A DNA stretch of 64,000 nucleotides, from positions 194,359,948-194,423,947 of the forward strand of contig NC_134082.1 in NCBI RefSeq assembly GCF_000715075.1, in the 5' to 3' direction. The translations under genes and the position numbers were made by a program. Below are positions 10,823 through 21,483 of the stretch, piece by piece. Source of the stretch: Nicotiana tabacum (taxonomy: Eukaryota; Streptophyta; Magnoliopsida; Solanales; Solanaceae). Position 1 is the stretch's first letter; each line of letters starts with the position of its first letter. Under the pieces are notes generated by a model. That model was not told the DNA's origin and made no database searches. It saw only the letters and a list, made by a program, of their open reading frames with translations.

Positions 10823-13181
10823 TTATGCTGGAATTGGCAATGTTGATTGATGTTCCATGAGCTCCATGTCATCATCGCTCCCAGTGGTTAGTATCTCATT
10901 GTATTCTTCTTCTTCCCTAGTGGTTAAATTTTCAAAACCAAGATTTCTTCTTTCTGCATTAATCCAATCTCTGAATAATACGGAAATCTCTAGATTGTCC
11001 TCCGCTAATGAATGTCTATGATCTCCAATTTGAAATCTTGCCGCGCTAAAAGCACTCTCCGATGCTACTGATGATGCTTGAATAGCCAAGATATCTCGGA
11101 CCATAATTGAAAGTGTTGGAAAAGCCTTGTCACGCTCCCTCCACCATGACAAAAGTTGTTCCTTGCCTTCTTCGTCTTTAATATTTTCCAATCCTTGATT
11201 AAGATAAGAATCAAGTTCATCATCAATAGAGGAATCAAAACCTGCTATATCATTCATATCTTTCCATAAAACTTCTGCTCTAGACTTAGAAGTAGAAGGA
11301 GCAATTTCACAACCAGTTGTATCCATAGATTTATATTTATCAAACATTGATCTAGCATAAGAATATATGCTAGCTTGGCAGTTTTCGAGAGATGGTTGTT
11401 CATTTTCTTGAATTTCTATATTCTCATAAATTTTACGAACAAGTCCCTTTGCACCTTTAATTTTAAAGATGGGTTAAGTAGAGTAGAAATTAAGTAAACT
11501 TCGGGAATAGGGAAAAAATACTTTTTAAATTTTAAAATCATTTCTTTAATGGCCGGTACATAAGTTGGATTTGTTTTATACTTACTAAATACAACAGAAA
11601 TTCCACAAATATACCATAATATTTGTGTAACAGTAGGATAATATATACCAAAAAATTGTTTTGTAGCATAATAAAAATTTTCTAAAAATTTAGTAAACTC
11701 TCTGATCTCATCCCAATCAGAATCAACAATTTGATCAACAGGGTGAGCATTATGCATATTAAATACTTTTTGGATAGGCACCCGATAATCATAAGCAACT
11801 TTAAGCATTTCATAAGTAGAATTCCACCTAGTACAAACATCTTTTGGAACTTTTATAATGGAAGGTTAGCACTAGCACATTGTTGAGCAAATTCATGAAT
11901 TCTACTTTGTTTATGAGCACGAAAAATATAGCCACAAGCATGTTGTATTTTACTACAAGCATCAGAAAATAAATTAAGATCATCTTTTACAACCAAGTTA
12001 AAAATATGGCATGCACATCTAACATGAAAAATTGTTGGATTAATTGGACAAAGTCTAGATTTTAAGTTATTTGCTGCGGTTGTGTTAGAAGAAGCATTAT
12101 CTAACGTGATAGTTAAAACTTTATTAATGAGTCCATAAAAATCAAGTATTTGTAGAACAGTAGTTGCAATATATGCTCCAGTGTGTTTTGAATCAACAAA
12201 TTTATAATCAATAATACGTTTTTGCAAGTTCCAGTGATGATCAACCCAATGAAATGTAACAGTATAATAATCACAACCATTAGGACTACGACATATATCA
12301 GATGTGATAGACACTTTACAATCTAAGTGAAAAAATACACAACGAATATACTGAAGATATTCGGTTTGAAATTTAAAAATATTATTTCTAACGTGGTCTT
12401 AAGAAAACCTTGAAAAACAGGGTTATAAGTTTCTTGTATGTAATGCACAAAAGCAGGGTGAGAAGCGAAAGTAAAAAGTAAGTCACAGACAACCACATTT
12501 TTGCTAAGTTCTCACGATCTCTATCTTTGTTATATTTGCGTAAAACATGACCAGAAGCAGGGTCAAGTTGTTTTTGAATTTGATTAGAACCAGATCCACT
12601 AGGAGTGTCAGTACTGATGGTAGGATCTATAATTTTTCCGGCTTCTATGTTAGCTTGTATCCATAAAGATTTGTGATCCCTTATTAAGTGTCTACTTAAA
12701 CCCCCCGTCCCACCACTTGTTGTGTGTGCAAATACTTGCTTACATTTTTCACATATAGCACGATGATTGACTTTATCATGTTTAAAAAATTTCCATACAA
12801 GTGATGTTTTGGGACGTTCAGCCTTAGGCTTACCCCTTACAGAGAGTACAGGGGGTAAAGCTCCAGACTGAGATTGACTCTGAGTTGGAGCTTGTGTTGC
12901 GGGACTAGTGGGTGTTTCATCTAATTCTTCTTCCTCATTTTCTTCATCCTCAAAAAAAATATCATTGCCAAATTGTCTTTGTAAAGTTTCATGATCTAAT
13001 TGTTCTCTGACATGAACATCATAAAATGTAGGAGTTGAGAGAATGAAGTTTCATCAACATGAGTCATTTCATCAATATGCTTTCTAATTCTAGGTCTAGG
13101 AGAAGGGTTAGGATTAGGATTACTACTACTTTCATCTTTACTATTTTTTTTACTGCTTTTTTTTTTAAATACCAAATACAT
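10823..13181 (-). pseudogene. hAT transposase (ZBED / RICESLEEPER type), frameshifted
   Basis: Read on the minus strand. A BED zinc finger lies at about 12820-12665 ('FFKHDKVNHRAICEKCKQVF', 'GGTGGLSRHLIRDH'). The RNase H-like catalytic region at 12314-11853 contains 'TLDNASSN' and 'HVRCACHIFNLVVKD'. A middle alpha-helical part is at 11808-11416. The hAT C-terminal dimerisation domain is at about 11130-10960 ('DILAIQASSVASESAFSAAR'). The last three blocks lie in three different frames, so at least two indels separate them. The family product is a nuclear cut-and-paste transposase. The protein ends at the stop near 10823 with an acidic tail. It is not functional as it stands. Confidence 0.9.
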
Positions 13182-13799
13182 TTTTAGGTGCCATAATTTA
13201 AATACGAAATTAAATTAAAAAGCTAACACAAATATTAAACACACAAATGAAATACGAAAATATAACACGTAAAGTAAACACAAAAATTAAGCACTAAAAT
13301 GATACGCAAAAATTATATATTAAAATTAGGAGATGGAACGAGTGCACCGTGATTAAATATTGAAACTTGAAGAAATTGCCCAAAATATTGCTCCAAATAC
13401 TTGACGAATTAATTTGAAGCTTGAAAGTTGCTCCAAAAAATTTGCCCAAATACTTGAAAGTTGAAACTTGAAAGTTATCACTTGATACTTGATAGTTCAT
13501 AGTTGATACTTGATAGTAACAAAATTGAGAGAATAATATAGAATATAGATAGAATATTAGAATGTAAGAGATTTGAGAGAGAAGATTGATTTTTTGTGGC
13601 AAAAAATGAAGAAGAATGGAGGGTATTTATAGTAGAAAATAGGGCCAAAGTGTAATTTAATAAACTTAGGGGTTATATTAAAAGTTTGGGGGGTTAGGGG
13701 GTGTTTCGGGGGGTAGGGGCTGTTTGGACCGTTGGCAACAGCTATTTTTGCAATTTAAGCCGTTGTCCAACGACTAGTTTTTTTTTAAAAAAAACTAGC

Positions 13800-13986
13800 G
13801 GGACGGGACTGGACGGGACTGGACGAGACGCAGGACGGGACGAGACGGGACGAAACAAGACGGGACAAACGGGACGAAATGGTCGTCCCGTCCCATCCCG
13901 TGTCCCGTTTAACATTGGCCCATCCCATTTAACTTGAAGCGGGACGGGACGGGACGCGAGACGTCCCGTCCCGTTGGACAGCCATA
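13800..13986. repeat. Right subterminal GGGACGGGA array of the hAT element
   Basis: Starts with gcgggacgggactggacgggac and continues as copies of gggacgaga/gggacggga, with inverted cccgtccc blocks at about 13885-13905 and next to the terminus. It mirrors the left array. Confidence 0.8.
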
Positions 13987-15013
13987 GCTACAACACATGT
14001 ATTGTAAAATTGCCCTAAGGTCCAACCTTATTATAGGTAAGTATATATTCGTATATATTACAGACTTTAATATTAAATATACCACTGATTTAATTAATAA
14101 ATATTATAATGGCAGTTACTTTGTAGGTACATATGGGCAAGATGTTGTTTATCCCAAGTTTTCAGAGTGGTTCAAAGAATTTGTAAGTATTACTTATTAT
14201 TTAACATGATTTTTATTATATGTAATTAATTATATATTTTTTTAAAATTCTAAGTTATATTCAATTATATATATATAGGTTTATGATCCAGCTAATGGCA
14301 TTAATGACCCATTTTTATGTGATATAGCTTGGGGACCTGACCCTAGAGTAAGAACGATGTCTAAATACGTGGTCAATGGGTACAAGTTTCATACAGAAGA
14401 ATGGTCTAATGGAAAGAAAACCAACAATAGTGGGGTGTGGGTGAAAGGTGATGGAGATGTTGATTACTATGATGTGCTTCAAGAAATTTTGAAATTGAAA
14501 TATGTTGTAGGTTGGCCGAAGAAAAAGTTGGTACTCTTTCGATGTAAATGGTATGATCCAACACCGAATAGAGGTACAAAGGTGCATGCTCAATACAACA
14601 TAGTTGAAATTAAACACACGGGGCAATATAGACTTTATGATCCTATTATCATTGCACAAAAGGTGAAACAAGTGTATTATGCTCCTTATCCTTTGAGCAA
14701 GAATAAGTCTGCATGGCGGGTAGTTTTGAAAACAAAGCCCGTGGGTAGAGTGGTAGTCGAAGATGCATTAGATGTGGCATACCAGAATGACATTTCAAAT
14801 GTTGAATCAATAGTGGATGATGAATTAGCACATAAATTGCAGCATAATGAAGGGATATATGAAGAATATGATCCTTCTATCCTTGCTACAAATGAGGACG
14901 AAAATAGAGGTCTTGAACATGAAACAAGTGATGAGGAAGAATTACTAGATGAAAGTGAAACACGCGATGATGAAGACTTAGATGATTACTATGAAGATAG
15001 CGATGAAGATTAA
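13987..15013 (+). pseudogene. CACTA TNPD C-terminal part (DUF4216) after the hAT insertion
   Basis: Begins with the second copy of the target duplication. 'ATTHV' and 'NCPKVQPYY' continue the DUF4218 exon, with a stop between them. Splice-like junctions suggest short exons at about 13995-14036 and 14127-14182 (containing 'TYGQDVVYPKFSEWFKEF') and a last exon at 14279-15013. The last exon carries DUF4216: 'MSKYVVNGYKFHTEEW', 'GDVDYYDVLQEILKL', 'FRCKWYDPTPNRGTKVH'. It ends in a strongly acidic tail (Asp/Glu runs). The exact splice phase between the short exons is not clear. Confidence 0.85.
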
Positions 15014-15261
15014 CTTGTTATTCTTTTTTAGGTTTTTCTTCCTTTAATCATTTAATATTTTGCAAAATTGTTGTATGGTTTTTTATGACATGTTAAACAT
15101 TTTATGTTATTCTTTTAATTATCTATTATGTTGCAAAGTTATTTTATATTTTTACGACTTGTTAGGTTGTTTATTTATTTCGTTAGTCATTTAATTATTT
15201 TATATTTACTGTCACTTGTTCTATTTTTTGTTTTGTATTTTATTATGATTATATTACAGAT

Positions 15262-16250
15262 ATGACATCTAAGGGGAAGGAAAAGATGAAATCTAAGAAG
15301 AAAAAATAATCTGTTCATCTAATGTTATTTTTTTATATTACAGACAAGGTGTACATGACATCCTCAGCGTCAAAATGCAATAAATAGTATTTTCGAGAAG
15401 AAAGCTGCTATAAGGATTAAGGATACTATGTGTGCTGCTCGGAATTCCGGTAAAATGTCGGACTGGTTAAGAGAAGATGTTTGGGATAAACTTCTTGAGA
15501 AATGGAATACCCCAGAATGGAAGGCAAAGAGTGAACAAGCAAAGATAAAATGTGCCTCTAAATAAGGTGGCTCGTTGCACATAGGAGGTTCGATTACTTT
15601 TGAGGCTCATAAACTAATAATGGTAATTATTTATAAAAAATTCTTAGTTTTACATATAGAATTTTACGTTTGTAAAGTCTAACTCATACTTTTTCTTATA
15701 AAGAAAAAAGGAAAAAGGGCGAGATATGAGTCACGCTGAGGTCTTCGAGGAGTTGCATAAGAAAAAGAAGAAGGATGGTACAAGAGAACACTGGGTGGAG
15801 ACGCGTGCATCAGACACATATGTAAAATTCTAACTTCATAACTATTTATGGTTTATTAATATTAGTTTGTTTACATAATAGTTATGTTTTTTATTTCAAG
15901 AAGAATATCATAAAAGGTTGGAAGAATGGTAACAAACTCAGCCTCCTTCAACTCAACCAACACCTGATGATATGGCTTCATTGTGGATAGAGGCAGTGGG
16001 TGGAGCAAACAAAAGCAGAGTCTATGGACTAGGAGTACATCGACCTATAGGTCATCCAAACCCACTCTTAGCGAATTCTACTTCTCCTCAAAATCAAGAA
16101 CAAATGGAAGATATGAGAAACGAAATTCATGAATTGAAGCAACAATTGAACTTCCAATACGGAACATTTGTTAAGATGCAGAAATTCATGCGTAAACATG
16201 GGCATGATTTATCTGATGATGAGGATGAACAAACTGAATCTGATGTGTAG
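15262..16250 (+). pseudogene. CACTA second gene, TNPA-like (Ptta/En/Spm plant transposase)
   Basis: The ATG at 15262 opens a Lys-rich start (MTSKGKEKMKSKKKK, then a stop or intron). Further blocks match the Ptta/En/Spm domain: about 15374-15560 ('KDTMCAARNSGKMSDWLRED', 'WNTPEWKAKSEQAK'), 'GGSLHIGGSITFEAHKL' near 15570-15615, then about 15705-15830 ('SHAEVFEELHKKKKKDGT', 'HWVETRASDTY') and a final exon to 16250 with a coiled-coil segment ('EDMRNEIHELKQQLNFQYG') and an acidic end. GT-AG-like borders occur near 15625/15700 and 15825/15900. In En/Spm the TNPA product binds subterminal repeats. Stops such as the TAA at 15562 indicate decay. Confidence 0.72.
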
Positions 16251-17133
16251 TGGTTTAGTTGTGATGTTTTGGTTGATTGGTAAACTTGATTGTGAGAGAC
16301 AACTTTATGTATTGCTTTTAAACTTGAATGTGGGCTACTATTTGGATGTTTTTATGCCCAAAATTGTTATGTTTAAAGGTTGGTATTGTTGGTTTAAGTT
16401 GTGTTAATGGTTGGCATTGTTGGTTTAGAATTTGTTAATGCATTGTTAATTTTGATTGTGTTAATATATTATTGGTTCGTATTATTATATTAATGTATCG
16501 TTGGTTTAGATTGTTGTTAATGTATTGTTGGTTGGTATTTTTTGTTTGTGATAGTTTGACAGGTGGTGTAGCTCGAAATTGGGCAGAATTTTGCCCAGTT
16601 TTATACAAAATTCTGACTGAATTCTAACGGAAACGGTCGGACAGCTCCCCAGATTTAACCATAAATTCTCAGATTTTCGACTGATTCGCTCGGAAATGTA
16701 AAAAAGATAATATTTAGAAATTTTCAACGGATTCCGTCGGAAATTAAATAAAATTTAATTTTTAATTATTAATTTCCGACTGATTTGGTCAGAAATTCAA
16801 CAAAAAAATTAATATTCAATAGTTTTCGACGGATCCCATCGAAAATTAAATAAAATTTAATTTTTAATTATTAATTTTACTTGTTTATTACAACTGATTC
16901 AGTCGGTAAATTCCGACCACTTTAGTTGGAAACGTGAATTATTTGGTTGCCTGACCTTTTTAAAATTTGCGACCACTTTGGTAGGAAATCACAGACAGAT
17001 TCGGTCGGAAATTGTTTTCCGGCCAATATTTTTTTGACCGACCAATTTCGGTCGGAAAGTAGTCGGAAATACGTGATTTTTGACCGAATTTCGACCATTT
17101 TGGCCGTCAGAAATTTGCCATTTTCTAGTAGTG
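16251..17133 (+). repeat. CACTA right end: 3' region, subterminal repeats and terminal inverted repeat
   Basis: 16251-16560 is a T-rich stretch with imperfect 'ttggttggtattgttggttt' repeats, probably the 3' UTR. From about 16610 to 17110 there are many copies, in both orientations, of a TTTCCGACnGA / TCGGTCGGAAAT motif, the expected subterminal transposase-binding zone. The terminus at 17121-17133 reads CACTACTAGAAAA on the minus strand. The bases ATC that follow (17134-17136) would be the 3-bp target site. Reading frames inside this zone are by-products of the repeats. Confidence 0.85.
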
Positions 17134-17380
17134 ATCTTTCTAGAGCTGAATATGATAAAATTACCCCGATGGGGTGAGCTGGGTTGACCATGCTTATTAT
17201 ATACAACCCAATATACACATAACTAATGCAATATAAAGTCTAGAAAGACTAACTGTTGAACATAACTGGGACAATTCCGCAATTATAATAGGCCTAAATA
17301 TAAGTGGTAAAATAAATAGAGGCTATGCTAATCAGTCTTTTCTTTTGGGCCCAGATGCCAAATAGTCCATGAGTCCAACA
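17134..17380 (-). repeat. Copia-2 3' LTR, truncated by the CACTA terminus
   Basis: Starts (minus sense) TGTTGGACTCATGG at 17380, directly after the polypurine tract TTGAAGGGGG. It matches 33990-34233 but lacks the last ~77 bp, which should lie on the other side of the CACTA element and are not seen in the window. Confidence 0.9.
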
Positions 17381-18409
17381 CCCCCTTCAAGTTGGAGGGA
17401 GATAACACCTGCAACTTGAGAAGAAACTGGTGATGAAGCAGCCCAGTTAAAGGTTTAGTGAGAACATCAGCAAGCTGCTTTGAAGTGGAAACATGAGAAA
17501 GTTGAATGAAACCATCAGAAAGCTTCCCTCGAACAAAGTGACAATCGACCTCAATATGCTTTGTCTGCTCATGGAAAATAGGATTTTTGGCAATATGAAT
17601 AGCTGCTTGGTTGTCACAAAATACAAAAATAGGATGAGAAACCTGTACACCCAAATCAGCTAGAACCCGCGTAAGCCAAGTCAATTCAGTCACTACCTTG
17701 CTGAGAGCTCTATATTCAGCCTCAACAGAAGAAAGAGACATAACATGCTGCTTCTTAGACTTCCAAGAAATTAAGCTATCACCCAGAAATACACAGAATC
17801 TAGTAACAGATCCCCTGGTGTCCGGGAAGGCTGCCCAGTCACTATCTGAATATGCTAAAATGGTGAAATCAGAGGAGTAAGAGTATAATAGGCCAAGATC
17901 ATGAGTTCCCTTAAGGTACCGCAACATATGCAGAGCAGCATCCATATGAGGGACTCTTGGAGATTGAAGAAACTGACTGAGATGTTGCACCCCAAAACAA
18001 ATATTAGGACTAGTGTAGGTGAGAAATAACAACTTCCCAACTAGACTTCTACAACTCTCAGGTTGAGCCAACAGATCACCACAATCAGTCTTCAGTTTAG
18101 AGTTTAAGTCCAAAGGGCAAACAACAAAAGCAATCTCTAGACAATCAAATTCCCGCAAAAGATTAAATACAAATTTCTTTTGATTGAGGAGTACACCACC
18201 AGGTAAAAAAGAAACCTCAATCCCCAAGAAATAATGAAGAGCGCCCAGATCCTTGATTTTGAACTGCGCATCCAGAAATGACTTCAAAGCTGTGATTTCA
18301 GCAAGATCATCTCCCGTTAATATTATATCATCAACATAGATAGCAAGGATAACCATATGACTAGGAGAACCCAGGTGGAGATTGTGGAAGAGCAGAAGAA
18401 TGATAACAT
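17328..18409 (-). pseudogene. Copia-2 RT C-terminal half and RNase H
   Basis: Starts near 18400 in the RT palm with 'SHMVILAIYVDDIILTGDD', the YVDD catalytic box. It continues through 'FKIKDLGALHYFLGIEV' and 'LLFLTYTSPNICFGVQ' into RNase H ('AYSDSDWAAFPDTRGSVT', 'SSVEAEYRALSK', 'CDNQAAIHIAKNPIFHEQTK') and 'LADVLTKPL'. The frame is open to the end and its stop (near 17328) lies inside the 3' LTR, overlapping the polypurine tract. This is the best preserved coding block of the element. The long Leu tract that an open frame shows upstream is a translation of the AAG filler, not protein. Confidence 0.88.
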
Positions 18410-18472
18410 TCAAAAAGGTACAGGGAAGGTAGATGATGGTTTGAAGAATTTGAAGAAGAAGAAGAAGAAGAA

Positions 18473-18503
<31 letters not shown>

Positions 18504-18834
18504 AAGAAGAAGAAGAAGAAGAAGAAGAAGAAGAAGAAGAAGAAGAAGAAGAAGAAGAAGAAGAAGAAGAAGAAGAAGAAGAAGAAGAAGAAGAAGAAGA
18601 AGAAGAAGAAGAAGAAGAAGAAGCAGAAGGAGGAGGAGGAGAAGGAGAAGGAGTAGGGAGAAATGGGGTTGAACTTGTTTAAAAAGTGGGTACAAGTTAA
18701 AACCTTAAAAAAAATGAATATATGTTAAATGGAGGCGATAAAATAGGACGCCCGTGCAACTTTTACATGTTTTTCAACAAATCGTGTAAATTTACTACAA
18801 TTGATAACTTTTCAAATATTCAAATATGTTTTTC
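18410..18834. repeat. AAG-repeat filler replacing part of the Copia-2 RT
   Basis: Non-Copia DNA sits between RT residues ending 'KARLVIRGDTQ' and those starting just before 'SHMVILAIYVDD', so about 120 codons of RT are missing. The core is an uninterrupted (AAG)50 run at 18474-18623 within a 200-bp purine tract (18452-18653, only one T and one C). The flank 18660-18830 is AT-rich without recognised content. The origin (insertion plus deletion, or repair filler) is not visible. Confidence 0.8.
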
Positions 18835-18971
18835 CTGGGTGTCACCCCTAATAACAAGCCTAGCTTTATACATTTCAATAGTGCCATCAGCCTTATACTT
18901 AATCTCGTAGACCCACTTACACCTTATAGGCTTCTTCCCACTAAGAAATACAACAATGCTCCAAGTGTGAT
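18835..18971 (-). pseudogene. Copia-2 RT N-terminal fragment
   Basis: Minus-strand translation reads 'NHTWSIVVFLSGKKPIRCKW' and continues into 'KYKADGTIEMYKARLVIRGD', the start of Copia RT. It joins the 'AMRKEFEALEA' segment at 29375-29440 once Gypsy-1 and one copy of GTGAT are removed. It is truncated at 18835 by the AAG filler. Confidence 0.85.
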
Positions 18972-21283
18972 TGTGACGACCCGGCTAGTCGTCTCATGAG
19001 TTACTGCTCCGTTTTCCCCCATTTCAGCTTCTTTATGCTTCGTATCCATGTTTTATGTGATCGGGTTGATAAGTTTGAATTCGGAGAGGATTTTGGTAAG
19101 AAGGGAGACACTTAGTATCTTTTAAGAAGGCTTAAGTTAGAAAAGTCAACCGGATGTTGACTTATGTGTTAGGCGTCGCGCGGACCGCACAAAAGCGGGC
19201 GCGGCCGTGGTGAAGAAATGTTCCGCTGGTCCTACTTCGGAAGCTCATATCTTTTGATCTATAAGGAATTTTGAGGTGATTCAAAATCAAAATTGTAGCC
19301 CTTCGTGTCTAGTTTCCAGAAAGGTAATGATAGCGCAATTTGGACATCTGTAGCAAATATTATGGCCAAAATACTAAAGCATGTCACTGCAGAGGAAGGC
19401 CTGTGCGGCCGTGGTTGTGTTTGCGCGGACCGCAGTGGCTAGCGCGGACCGCAGTCGATTTGATGCTGCTCGCGGTGGCTGAAATCTGAGGGGTACTCTA
19501 TAAATATGAGGTTTTACGTTTTATTTAATATTTTGACCTAGAGAGCTCAGATTTAGGCGATGTTTTGAAGGTTTTTCAAGAAATTCATCGGGGTAAGTGA
19601 TTTTAACTCAGATTTGGCTAGAGTGCATGAATCTATCACTGAATTTATCATTTAATTCGTGATTTAGGATGGAATTTGGGAAAGAAATTGTGAAACCTTT
19701 CAAAAATGTAAAACGATGATTTGAGGGACCAAATGTTATCAGAATTGGATAATTTTGGTATGGTTAGACTCGTGAGAGTATTAGGATTCTAGTTTCGTGA
19801 ATTTGGTCAAATTTCGAGATGTGGGCCCGGGGCTCGGGTTTTGGTAATTTCGGGAATAGTGTCCTTTGTTGATTATTTTTGCTTGGGCTTTGTTCCCTTA
19901 GCATATTGTAATGTATTCGTTCTGATTTTTGATAGATTCGATGCACGTGGAGGCCGATTTGAGGGGCAAAGGCGTCACGAGCTAGAGATTTCGCCGGTTT
20001 GAGATGAGTAATGAATGTAAATGATGTCCTGAGGGTTTGAAACCCCGGATTCACACATCGTAGTGCTATATTGAGGTGAGACACGCGCTTGATGATGAGC
20101 GCGGGTCGTTTACTATTGTGGATTGTGACTTGGTCCGTCCCGAGTGATGCTTCTATTGCGTATTTGATTAAAGCTTATTTGTTATCATCATTATTTGGAC
20201 TGATTGTCATATTTGGGCTTCTTGCCAATTCTTTGAACCCTTTGAGGAGTTTATTTACTATTTCCTCACTGTTTGACTTACTACTTGAACTCAGTCGTAC
20301 TGTTTTCTACTGTCTTACAACTCAACCACTTTTACTCGATTTTTGAAACTAAAAGATATATTAAATGATGTTTTGGGTTGAGAACTACTATTTTACTATT
20401 GCCCGAGGGGCTTATTTGATTTCTGGACTGAGTACGGCCAAGGGCCAGATGTGAGGATACTATGGGATCGGGTTGCGCGCCGCAGCAGTGTTATACTGAT
20501 ATTGATATGATGCCGAGTGCCTAGATTTGATGCCACGAGATGGCTTGATATTGCGCTTGGGCTGCAAGGGCCCCCTCCCAGAGTTTGCACACCCCCAGTG
20601 AGCGTCGTCGACGATAAATAAATGGAGCGGGCTGCACGTCGCAGCGGGTACTATAGGGTACCGTTCTATGTGTTGATTTCTCTTTATATGTCTGTCACTT
20701 AAATGCTTATTTGTTGTAGTATTTCTACATTTCGCTTCCATTGGTCTATTACTCTCATATTACTTGTTTTTAAACTGTCGCAGTATAGATTACTCTGTGT
20801 TTTCCGTGATTTCTTATTCTCAATCATTATTTATCCTTATTACTCACTGGGTCGGAGTACTCACATTATTCCCTGCACCTTGCGTGCAGATCCTGGTGCA
20901 TCTGAGGCTGAGTGAGGATTATTTTAGTTGAGCAGCGCATATCCGGGAGCATCGAGGTAGCTGCATGGCATCCGCAGCCCTGATCTCTCCCTTCTATCCT
21001 TGTTATTAATTAGTATTCTCTAGATGGACATGTATTAGGTTGTTAAACTTGTACTAGAGGCTCGAGACTTGTGACACCAGATCTGTATGGGCTATGTAGT
21101 GGTATTATCATCTGAATTTCCACATATTTAACTCGTTGTCTTAAACTCTTATTGGAGTAATTTAGCAATTTAACTGTGTTAGCTGATAATGATTTTTATA
21201 AGAAAGCAGAAAGGGTTGCTAGTTGGTCAGGCTTGCCTAGCAGTGTGTTGGGCGCCATCACGACCGGGGTTGGGGTCGTGACA
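18972..21283 (+). repeat. Gypsy-1 5' LTR (2312 bp)
   Basis: Begins TGTGACGACCCGGC and ends GGGGTCGTGACA. A TATA box (tataaata, 19499-19506) lies just after a CpG-rich block with repeated gcgcggaccgca motifs (about 19172-19480), marking the U3 promoter. Relative to the 3' LTR it lacks about 614 bp after position 19170. Short frames in the LTR (20089-20915 and others) have counterparts in the 3' LTR but no domain. Confidence 0.92.
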
Positions 21284-21286
21284 AGT

Positions 21287-21298
21287 TGGTACCAGAGC
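21287..21298 (+). other. Gypsy-1 primer-binding site
   Basis: TGGTACCAGAGC, three bases after the LTR end; one base from the complement of initiator tRNA-Met (TGGTATCAGAGC). Confidence 0.9.
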
Positions 21299-21483
21299 CT
21301 AGGTTACTTGGTCTGGCGAGTCATGAGCCGGTTTAGTAGAGTCTCACGGATCGGTACGGAGACGTCTGTATTTATCCTCGAGAGTCTGCAGAACCTTTAG
21401 GAAAAACTTCATATTCTTGAAACTAATGTCGTGCAAACTTGTTGATCTGAATGCTAAACTTTTGTTAATCCATTCTCTCGCAG

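Larger units (their letters stand above)
10175..13986 (-). mobile_element. Complete hAT transposon inserted in the CACTA TNPD exon
   Basis: It is flanked by an exact 8-bp target duplication GCTACAAC (10167-10174 and 13987-13994), the hAT hallmark. Terminal inverted repeats start TATGGCTGTCCAACGGGAC on the left and are mirrored on the right (...TTGGACAGCCATA), about 23 bp. The interior carries a minus-strand BED-finger hAT transposase pseudogene and GGGACGGGA-rich subterminal arrays at both ends. Length is 3812 bp. The TNPD reading frame resumes on the other side, so the insertion came after the CACTA lost constraint or caused its final inactivation. Confidence 0.95.
6659..17133 (+). mobile_element. 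CACTA (En/Spm-like) DNA transposon, right part, with nested hAT
   Basis: Contains a TNPD/tnp2-type transposase pseudogene (7569-15013), a TNPA-like Ptta/En/Spm gene (15262-16250), a subterminal repeat zone, and the right terminal inverted repeat, which on the minus strand reads CACTACTAGAAAATGGC and ends at 17133. This is the canonical CACTA terminus. The matching left end is not seen before 7569. Copia-1 may be an insertion into this CACTA, which would put the true left end outside the window, or the left end may be deleted. The start coordinate given here is therefore only the edge of Copia-1. Confidence 0.8.

Noticed and set aside
17328..18695. 455-codon minus-strand frame with a long poly-Leu stretch
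   Set aside because: It joins the Copia-2 RT/RNase H frame to a translation of the AAG repeat. The Leu run is the repeat, not a protein domain. On the plus strand the same repeat gives a poly-Lys frame, also rejected.
20089..20915. Small plus-strand frames in the Gypsy-1 LTRs (20089-20346, 20703-20915, 28175-28432)
   Set aside because: The paired copies exist only because the LTRs are duplicated; they show no domain and differ by frame-independent changes.
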